This document shows positions 58,008 through 64,000 of a stretch of 64,000 bases of DNA, in pieces; position 1 is the stretch's first letter, and each line of letters starts with the position of its first letter. The stretch is from Planctomycetaceae bacterium. GTDB lineage: Bacteria > Planctomycetota > Phycisphaerae > SM23-33. The DNA is taken from assembly GCA_021371965.1 (NCBI GenBank), contig JAJFVE010000019.1, forward strand, positions 1 through 64,000, given 5' to 3'. The position numbers were made by a program, and so were the translations under genes. The notes beneath the pieces were generated by a model. The model was not told the origin of the DNA, ran no database searches, and was given only the letters and a program-made list of their open reading frames with translations.

Positions 58008-60083
58008 GTGGCCGATCTCAGGCTGGACACTCCGGTGCAATACGTCAAAGGAGTCGGGCCGACGCGCGCTCAGCAGCTTGCGCAGCTCGGCATCGCCACT
58101 GTCGAAGATCTGTTGACGTACTTCCCCTTCCGCTTCGACCTGCGACGCCAGGTGCAGCCGATGAACACGCTGCGCGGGGCCGAAGAGGCCGCCACCGTCG
58201 CCGGCGAAGTGATGGCCGTCCACGAGCACAACTGGGGACCCAAGCCTTTCTTCCAGATCGAGCTGGCCGACCAGACCGACCACGTGATGGTCAAGTGGTT
58301 CCACGGCGGATACCTTGCCACGCGCATCCGCCCAGGCGTGCATCTGGCCGTCAGCGGGCGCGTGGGCCTCTATCGCGAGCAGCTCCAATTCGTCAACCCG
58401 CGGTTCCAGGTGCTCTGGGACCCGCAGGCGACCAAGCTGGACCACGACGAACTGCTGCCGGTGTATCCCGCCGGAGGGGCGCTGACCAGCGGGATTATCG
58501 CCTCCTTGGTCAAGCACGTCCTGCCCGAGGCGCGGCGGCTGATCCCGCGATGGTACGATCAGGAATATCTCGAACAACGCGGGCTGATGAGCCGCCCCGC
58601 GGCCGTCGAGGCCATGCACCGGCCCGAGGATAAGGAGCACTGGGGCATGGCCCGGCGCCGCCTGGCGTACGACGAGTGCATGGTGATGCAGCTTGGCATC
58701 GCCATCACGCGGATGTCCGAGATCAGCCGACCCGCTCATCCCCTCAAGCTTACACCGACCATCGACGAGCACATCCGCCGGCGGTTCCCCTTCCCTCTGA
58801 CGGCCGCCCAGGACAAGGCCGTCGCCGAAATCGTCGCCGACCTCGGTTGCGACCGCCCGATGAACCGCCTGCTGCAGGGCGATGTGGGCTGCGGCAAGAC
58901 GGTCGTGGCCCTGTACGCCGCCCTGCTGGCAGTGGCGCAGGGCAAGCAGGCGGCCATCATGGCGCCAACCGAAATCCTCGCAACGCAGCACTTCGAGAAG
59001 ATCAAGGATTTCCTCGCCGGGTCGCGCGTAAACATCGCCATGCTCGTCGGCGGCCAGAACGCCGCGCAGCGTCAGGAGATCCTGGCTGGCCTGGAAAGCG
59101 GCAAGACCAACATCGTCGTCGGCACGCACGCGCTGATCAGCGAAGGCGTGCGGTTCTCGGATCTGGCGCTGGTGGTCGTCGACGAGCAGCACAAGTTCGG
59201 CGTGCGGCAGCGCACGAGTTTTCGCGGCAAGGGCTTCGCGCCGCACTACCTGGTGATGACGGCCACCCCCATCCCGCGCACGCTGGCGATGACGGTCTTC
59301 GGCGACCTGGACGTCTCGATCATCGATGCCCTGCCGCCCGGGCGCGGGACCGTCACCACGCGCACCGTCGACGCGGCGCGATTCGACGAGGTGCTGGCGT
59401 TCGTGGCCGACAAGCTGCGCGAGGGCCAACAGGCCTACTTCATCTATCCCCTCGTGACGCCCTCGCCGGATCTCGAGCTCAAAGCGGCCGAGGAGGCGTA
59501 TCACGAGCTGGCCGCTGGGCCGCTGGCCCAGTTCGGCGTGGCTCTGGTGCATGGGCAGATGAGCCCCGCCGAAAAGGCCGCCGCCATGGAGGCGTTCCGG
59601 TCCGCCGCCGCCAAGGTGCTCGTAGCGTCGGTGGTCGTCGAGGTTGGCGTGGACGTGCCTGCCGCCAACGTCATGGTCGTGATGCACCCCGAGCGGTTCG
59701 GTCTGGCGCAGCTCCACCAGCTTCGAGGCCGCATCGGTCGCAGCCGCCAGAACGCCGTCTGCCTGCTGGTCACCACGCCGCGCAACGTCACCGCCGATGA
59801 GCGTCTGGCCGTGCTGGTCAAGACCCACGATGGGTTCGAGATCGCCGAGGAGGACCTGCGCCTGCGCGGCCCGGGCGAGATCTTCGGCACGCGACAGCAC
59901 GGGCTGCCAGAGCTGAAGGTCGCCGATCTGGTGGAAGACCTGGATTTGCTGCGCGTGGCGCGCCGCGACGCCTTCGCCATTGTCAACGAAGACCCCGGGC
60001 TCAACGCCCCGCATCACCAGCAGCTTCGCCGCGAGGTGCTGAAAGCCTACGCGGGAAGACTGAATCTGCTGGGCGGGGCGTGA
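58008..60083 (+). CDS. recG: ATP-dependent DNA helicase RecG
   Basis: 691 residues; GTG 58008 start. N-terminal wedge/OB domain (YVKGVGPTRAQQLAQLGI; TYFPFRFDLR), helicase motifs GDVGCGKTVVAL (Walker A), VVDEQHKFGVRQR (DEQH box), MTATPIPRTLAMT (motif III), VEVGVDVPAANVMVV and QLHQLRGRIGRS (motifs V and VI), and the C-terminal DLRLRGPGEIFGTRQHG. Rewinds forks and branch-migrates junctions. Confidence 0.96.
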   Translation: MADLRLDTPVQYVKGVGPTRAQQLAQLGIATVEDLLTYFPFRFDLRRQVQPMNTLRGAEEAATVAGEVMAVHEHNWGPKPFFQIELADQTDHVMVKWFHGGYLATRIRPGVHLAVSGRVGLYREQLQFVNPRFQVLWDPQATKLDHDELLPVYPAGGALTSGIIASLVKHVLPEARRLIPRWYDQEYLEQRGLMSRPAAVEAMHRPEDKEHWGMARRRLAYDECMVMQLGIAITRMSEISRPAHPLKLTPTIDEHIRRRFPFPLTAAQDKAVAEIVADLGCDRPMNRLLQGDVGCGKTVVALYAALLAVAQGKQAAIMAPTEILATQHFEKIKDFLAGSRVNIAMLVGGQNAAQRQEILAGLESGKTNIVVGTHALISEGVRFSDLALVVVDEQHKFGVRQRTSFRGKGFAPHYLVMTATPIPRTLAMTVFGDLDVSIIDALPPGRGTVTTRTVDAARFDEVLAFVADKLREGQQAYFIYPLVTPSPDLELKAAEEAYHELAAGPLAQFGVALVHGQMSPAEKAAAMEAFRSAAAKVLVASVVVEVGVDVPAANVMVVMHPERFGLAQLHQLRGRIGRSRQNAVCLLVTTPRNVTADERLAVLVKTHDGFEIAEEDLRLRGPGEIFGTRQHGLPELKVADLVEDLDLLRVARRDAFAIVNEDPGLNAPHHQQLRREVLKAYAGRLNLLGGA

Positions 60084-60099
60084 TTGTGCTGCCGGGTGC

Positions 60100-60192
60100 C
60101 GTGGCGGGACGGCGAAGCCCGACAGCCACGACGAAACGCTGCTGGGCATCCTGGGATCGTGGCTCTCCGGGCCTGCAGCCCTGCGAGCCACG
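60100..60192. repeat. Two hairpin repeats between recG and hisI
   Basis: CGTGGC...GCCACG (about 60100-60130) and CGTGGCTC...GAGCCACG (60158-60192), each with GGG/CCC inner pairing. Dispersed palindromes of the same general kind as elsewhere. Confidence 0.6.
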
Positions 60193-60282
60193 CCACCCAC
60201 GCGTGGTGAACGCGCCGCGCAAGTCTTGTTGCAGCCATGGCCCTGCTCCGATAGCATGCACGCATAACCTAAGGAGTCTTTC

Positions 60283-60684
60283 GTGCCAGAGTTGGAACAG
60301 ACCGTTAACGCTCTCAAGTACGATTCGGCCGGGCTGATCCCGGCCGTCATCGTCGACGCCAAGACCAAGGCCGTCCTCATGGTGGCGTACATGAACAATG
60401 CCTCGCTGCTGGACACCGTGCGGACCGGCAAGACGCATTTCTGGTCGCGCAGCCGCAAGAAATACTGGATGAAGGGCGAAAGCTCCGGCCACACGCAGCA
60501 GGTTCACGCGATCTACACCGACTGCGACACCGACACGCTGGTGATCGAAGTGACGCAGATCGGCGCGGCCTGCCACGAAGGCTACCTCTCGTGCTTCTTC
60601 CGCCGCCTCAACGATCAGGGCACATGGGACACCGTCGGCGAAAAGCTTTTCGATCCCGAAAAAGTCTATAAAGACAAGAAGTAG
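60283..60684 (+). CDS. hisI: Phosphoribosyl-AMP cyclohydrolase
   Basis: 133 residues from GTG 60283 (AAGGAG upstream). Zinc/magnesium site in HAIYTDCDTDTLVIEV and GAACHEGYLSCFFRR; MVAYMNNASL and WSRSRKKYWMKGESSGH are typical. A single HisI domain without HisE. Third step of histidine synthesis; the other his genes are not here. Confidence 0.95.
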   Translation: MPELEQTVNALKYDSAGLIPAVIVDAKTKAVLMVAYMNNASLLDTVRTGKTHFWSRSRKKYWMKGESSGHTQQVHAIYTDCDTDTLVIEVTQIGAACHEGYLSCFFRRLNDQGTWDTVGEKLFDPEKVYKDKK

Positions 60685-60693
60685 CCTCCGCCC

Positions 60694-62481
60694 ATGAGCA
60701 CTCGCACCATGCCTTCGCCGAGCGCCGCGACCGCGCCCCCCGCCGCACTGGCGGCGGTTATGGCGCTGGCCGGCGTCGTTGCGGCCGCGCTGCTCGTCCT
60801 GCGATACGGCCTGCGCCCGCCGCTGCCGGTCGACGAAGCGACGCTGTTCAGCGCCGCCGCGGCGATCATCGGCGTGTTCATTCTCGACCGCCTGATGCGC
60901 CTCGTGCTCACCGGCGACCGTGCCGCGGCCCTGAGTGAAAACGGCATCGACCTGGCGATGATCGTCGCGGCCTCCGTCGCGACGATCATCTTCAGCTCGC
61001 GCGGCGACTCGATCTGGCCGATCATGGCCGGCGCCTTGCTCTACATCATTATCTCGCAGGCATACCAGCTCGGCGCGTGGACCATCCGCCGCCTCGGCGA
61101 GGCAAGCATTTCTCCCCCGGCGATGTTCGTGTTGGCGTTTCTGACGCTGGTGCTGGCCGGGACGGCCATGCTTAGCCTCCCTGCCGCCACGCCCGAGAAG
61201 GCGCGGTTCTTCTTCGTCGATGCCGTCTTCACGGCCGTCAGTGCCGCCTGCGGCGTCGGCTTGGTCGTCAAAGACACCGGCGGCGACTTCACGCCCCTGG
61301 GCCAGGGCGTAATCCTGGTGCTCGTGCAGGCCGGCGGCATGGCGATGCTGTTCTTCGGATCGTTGCTGGTGATGAAGATCGTCTCGCCCCAGCGCGTGGC
61401 GGCGCATCAGGGCCTGCGACGGCTTGGGGCGTCGGTGGTGCTGGTAGCGTTGGCGATTGAGGCCGTCGGAGCCGCCCTGCTGTACCCGATGTTCGCAGCC
61501 CCGCAGGGGCCGCACACCCCTGCGCCCGCCCAGGCGGCATGGGACAGCATCTTCACCAGCGTCTGCGCGTTCTGCAACGCGGGCTTCTCGCTCTATCGCG
61601 AGAACCTGATGGCCGGCGCGGCGCAGGGCTGGGAGCAGCCGCTGCGGTCGCACTGGCAGGTGCTGGGGGTCATCGCCCCGCTGGCGGTGCTGGGCGGGCT
61701 GGGTCTGCCGGTGCTGCTGGACCTGGGCGCCTGGCTGCGCAGCGGCCTGCGAACCAAGCTTTCGTCGCACAGCCAACTGGTGATCGCCGTCACGGTGCTG
61801 CTGCTGATCGGCGGGGCCTGCGGGCTGCTGCTGATTCAGCGCGGCGACGCGTCGACCAACGTCGTCGGCCGCCACGCCAAGTTCAACACCGTCGGCGCGA
61901 CTGTCAGTGACTGGAACAAGCTCACCCCGCCGCAGCGGCTGGCCAGCTCGCTGTTCCAAAGCGCCTCGGCCCGCACGGCCGGGTTCACCATCCTCGATGT
62001 GACGCAGCTCAGCGACGCAAGCAAGTTCTGGTTGTGCGGCCTGATGACCGTCGGCGGCGGACCCGGCGGCACAGCGGGCGGCATGAAGGTCGTGACGCTG
62101 GCAGTGCTGCTGGCGGCGGCATGGGGATTTCTGCGGCGCCGCGACGATCAGCAGCCCCTGGCCGGCGCGGCAGCGCCGCTGCTGCGGACGGCGCTGCTGG
62201 CGGCGTTCTTCTTTTCGCTGCTGATCGCCACAACGGCGATCCTGCTGTGCCTGGCCCAGCCGACGGGCCAGTCGTTCATCGACCTGTTCTTCGAGGCCTG
62301 CAGCGCCTGCACGAGCACGGGGCTGACAGCCGGCGTGACCGGCCCGACTACGAGCTTGAACGAGGGCGGCAAGTACATCCTTGCCGGGGCGATGGCCGTC
62401 GGGCGCCTGGGCCTGCTGGTGATGCTGCTGCACCTGGCCGACGGCATGCAGGGCAAGCCGCAGGAGATCGCCATCGCGTAG
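60694..62481 (+). CDS. trkH: TrkH/KtrB-type potassium transporter subunit
   Basis: 595 residues with about 12 hydrophobic segments. Four P-loop-like selectivity segments can be placed (AVSAACGVGLVV; CAFCNAGFSLY; SASARTAGFTI; CSACTSTGLTAG). Potassium uptake channel of the inner membrane. The regulatory TrkA/KtrA gene is not adjacent. It starts 9 nt after hisI. Confidence 0.9.
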   Translation: MSTRTMPSPSAATAPPAALAAVMALAGVVAAALLVLRYGLRPPLPVDEATLFSAAAAIIGVFILDRLMRLVLTGDRAAALSENGIDLAMIVAASVATIIFSSRGDSIWPIMAGALLYIIISQAYQLGAWTIRRLGEASISPPAMFVLAFLTLVLAGTAMLSLPAATPEKARFFFVDAVFTAVSAACGVGLVVKDTGGDFTPLGQGVILVLVQAGGMAMLFFGSLLVMKIVSPQRVAAHQGLRRLGASVVLVALAIEAVGAALLYPMFAAPQGPHTPAPAQAAWDSIFTSVCAFCNAGFSLYRENLMAGAAQGWEQPLRSHWQVLGVIAPLAVLGGLGLPVLLDLGAWLRSGLRTKLSSHSQLVIAVTVLLLIGGACGLLLIQRGDASTNVVGRHAKFNTVGATVSDWNKLTPPQRLASSLFQSASARTAGFTILDVTQLSDASKFWLCGLMTVGGGPGGTAGGMKVVTLAVLLAAAWGFLRRRDDQQPLAGAAAPLLRTALLAAFFFSLLIATTAILLCLAQPTGQSFIDLFFEACSACTSTGLTAGVTGPTTSLNEGGKYILAGAMAVGRLGLLVMLLHLADGMQGKPQEIAIA

Positions 62482-62500
62482 GGAAATCGCGGCAAGTGCC

Positions 62501-62528
62501 TTGTCAATTTCGTGCGAGGGGGTAGAAT
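62501..62528 (+). promoter_or_regulatory. Promoter of the lipoprotein pair at 62.5-64 kb
   Basis: TTGTCA (62501-62506), 16-bp spacer, TAGAAT (62523-62528). GAGGAG follows before the ATG at 62563. Confidence 0.6.
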
Positions 62529-62562
62529 CGGCGGCGCGACAACACTTTGAGAGGAGTTGACG

Positions 62563-63174
62563 ATGACCAGGCGATCGTTGTTCAGCCTTATGAGCGGCGT
62601 ATGTCTCTTCGTAGCGATGTGCGGCGGGTGTGCCCCGGAATTGGTGGCCAATCCCAACTACGCCGGGTGGGCGTCGTTCCTGCCCGGCGCCAGCGTCACC
62701 ATGCAAGGCACGCAGAAGGACGGCAAGCGGACCGACCAGGTCACCATGACTGAGAAGCTCGTTTCCCGCGACGCCGAGAAGGTCGTCATCGAACGCACCG
62801 TTCAACTGGAGCAGGGGCCGCCCCACGTCGCAACGCGCGTGGAGAAGGCCCTGATCGATCCGGCCGACCACCCCCGCACGCACCCCGGCGCCAAGGTCAA
62901 GCCCAAGGGCACGCAGAAGATCCTCGTCGGCGACAAGAAGGTGCTCTGCGCCGTCTGGGAGCTTACTGTCAACGCCGCCGTGCCAGGCTTCGTCGACCAG
63001 AGCCAGGACATGTGGATCCGCTCGTGGCGGAACACGGCTGTGCCCGGCGGGCTGGTCAAGGTGCTGCTCAAGACCAAGACCACTTTCCGGCAGATCGAAC
63101 TGGATGGACAAGTGACCCGTTTTAGCGGAACGCTCGCGCCGGCGTCGCAGCCGGCCACAGCGAAGGAGAAATGA
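62563..63174 (+). CDS. Lipoprotein of unknown function
   Basis: 203 residues from ATG 62563 (GAGGAG 7 nt upstream; the TTG 6 nt earlier is part of the spacer). Signal with lipobox (FVAMCGGC). The mature part is beta-rich (SFLPGASVTMQGTQKDGK; KVVIERTVQLEQGPPHVA; MWIRSWRNTAVPGGLVKVLL). No known motif. It is 1 nt from the hydrolase-like gene, so the two are coupled and may act together. Confidence 0.75.
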   Translation: MTRRSLFSLMSGVCLFVAMCGGCAPELVANPNYAGWASFLPGASVTMQGTQKDGKRTDQVTMTEKLVSRDAEKVVIERTVQLEQGPPHVATRVEKALIDPADHPRTHPGAKVKPKGTQKILVGDKKVLCAVWELTVNAAVPGFVDQSQDMWIRSWRNTAVPGGLVKVLLKTKTTFRQIELDGQVTRFSGTLAPASQPATAKEK

Positions 63175-63175
63175 C

Positions 63176-63955
63176 ATGTCTAGCGCAGGAAGTCTTTTTG
63201 TAGTGGCGTTACTTGCGGCCGCGCCCATGCTCAGCGGCTGCGGCGATGAGGCGACTTTCGCCTCCTCCGATCGCCTGGACAAGGGCCTTGTGGTGATTCT
63301 GCCGGGCATCGAAGGCGAGAGCTCGGCCAACCACGAATTGCGCCAGGGGCTGCTGGACTCGAACATCCCGTACGCGCTGGTGATCCACAAGTGGGGATTC
63401 CCGATCCCGGGCCTGGGATTGCTGGTCAACCAGACCGACAGCGATGGCAACCGCCGCGCGGCCGAGTCGCTGGCCGAGCACATCGCCGCGTACCAGGCCG
63501 AGCACCCGGGCAAGCCGGTGTACCTCGTCGGCCACAGCGGCGGCGGCGGGGTAGCGGTCTTCACTCTCGAGGCACTGGCGGCCTTGCCCGGAGCCAAGCC
63601 CGTCGAAGGGGCGTTTCTGCTCTCGGCAAGCCTTTCGGCCGATTACCCGCTGGCGACGGCAATGACGATGACCCGCAAGGGCATCTGCAACATCTATAAC
63701 CCTGATGACACCAACACGCTGGGGACCGGCACTGCCGTCTTCGGCAACGTCGACGGAGGCCATGGCGACTCGGCCGGACGCACCGGAATCTATGGCAAGT
63801 ATCCCAAGCTCTATCAGATCAACGCCAGCCGCGCCGGCGCCAGGGGCAACCCGCACTTCATCGTCACCAAGGAGCAACTGGTCCTGCGGGCCGCCCCACT
63901 ATGGCTGAGCGGTCAGCCCTGGCCGCCCAAGGGCAGCATCGCCGATCAGAAATAG
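63176..63955 (+). CDS. Lipoprotein alpha/beta hydrolase-like protein (paralogue 2)
   Basis: 259 residues. Lipobox LSGC. KGLVVILPGIEGESS, WGFPIPGLGLLVNQTDS, the nucleophile elbow GHSGGGGVAVF, IYNPDDTNTLGTGTAVFG and GNVDGGHGDSAGRTG parallel the gene at 56474-57370. Probable serine hydrolase on the outer membrane; substrate unknown. It follows the lipoprotein gene by 1 nt. Confidence 0.82.
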   Translation: MSSAGSLFVVALLAAAPMLSGCGDEATFASSDRLDKGLVVILPGIEGESSANHELRQGLLDSNIPYALVIHKWGFPIPGLGLLVNQTDSDGNRRAAESLAEHIAAYQAEHPGKPVYLVGHSGGGGVAVFTLEALAALPGAKPVEGAFLLSASLSADYPLATAMTMTRKGICNIYNPDDTNTLGTGTAVFGNVDGGHGDSAGRTGIYGKYPKLYQINASRAGARGNPHFIVTKEQLVLRAAPLWLSGQPWPPKGSIADQK

Positions 63956-64000
63956 CACCGGAACGTGCTTCTCGCCATGGACCGATCATGGCAGAACAAT
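63956..64000. other. Right edge of the window
   Basis: 45 bp after the last stop with no recognisable feature. Confidence 0.5.

Noticed and set aside
57972..60494. 840-codon open frame on the minus strand
   Set aside because: Antisense to recG, whose helicase motifs are intact on the plus strand.
60001..63597. 1198-codon open frame on the minus strand
   Set aside because: Antisense to hisI, trkH and two lipoprotein genes, all recognised; the translation is low-complexity Arg/Gln/His-rich.

Overview
The window reads as a high-GC bacterial chromosome from the Planctomycetota, most likely the Phycisphaerae or a related class. This is inferred from gene content, with no marker-gene tree: PEP-CTERM proteins, an ExbB with a C-terminal zinc ribbon, SdrD-B/metallophosphoesterase secreted proteins, alpha-2-macroglobulin with PbpC, orphan McsA-McsB, and intergenic spaces full of short palindromic repeats. 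No rRNA, tRNA, CRISPR array or complete insertion sequence was found.

Layout. 1-2.1 kb (minus): nrdR, a translationally coupled second ATP-cone gene, and the 5' part of a topoisomerase VI A subunit that runs off the left edge. 2.4-9.9 kb (plus): alpha-2-macroglobulin coupled to pbpC. 10-17.8 kb (minus): an envelope energy-transduction operon (giant TPR protein, ExbB, ExbD, and a TonB-like protein ending in a terpenoid-cyclase-like toroid). 18-34 kb: an accessory region of secreted proteins (three metallophosphoesterases, a beta-helix protein, a transglutaminase-like/PA14 protein), broken genes, a relic transposable element and many palindromic repeats. 34-47 kb: a hybrid histidine kinase, comM, a metzincin-type lipoprotein, an FKBP isomerase, a corrinoid-type protein, ispF, cysS and ruvC-ruvA-ruvB. 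47-64 kb: a second beta-helix protein, a double thioredoxin-fold protein, a QueD-like enzyme, mcsA-mcsB, bioA-bioD, a PEP-CTERM protein, paralogous lipoprotein hydrolases, a LysM lipoprotein, recG, hisI and a TrkH-type potassium channel.

How the genes work together. nrdR seems to control its own operon through two palindromes 31 bp apart around a consensus promoter. The ExbB/ExbD motor probably drives the TonB-like protein across the periplasm. Alpha-2-macroglobulin and PbpC form the known periplasmic defence and cell-wall repair pair. RuvABC and RecG process Holliday junctions. BioA and BioD make dethiobiotin. McsA-McsB are an arginine-phosphorylation pair without CtsR or ClpC nearby.

Most notable observations: (i) a topoisomerase VI subunit in a bacterium; (ii) several genes (ruvC, mcsA, bioA, a thioredoxin-fold gene, probably cysS) whose -10 box lies 6-7 nt before the ATG, predicting leaderless mRNAs; (iii) several families of palindromic or terminal-inverted-repeat elements, one of them inserted in frame in pbpC and one bracketing a beta-helix gene; (iv) a 1.9-kb island between direct repeats that holds a relic transposase element, a coding remnant coupled to a SUKH-like gene, and a truncated efflux adaptor; (v) a junction where two divergent genes have both lost their 5' ends.
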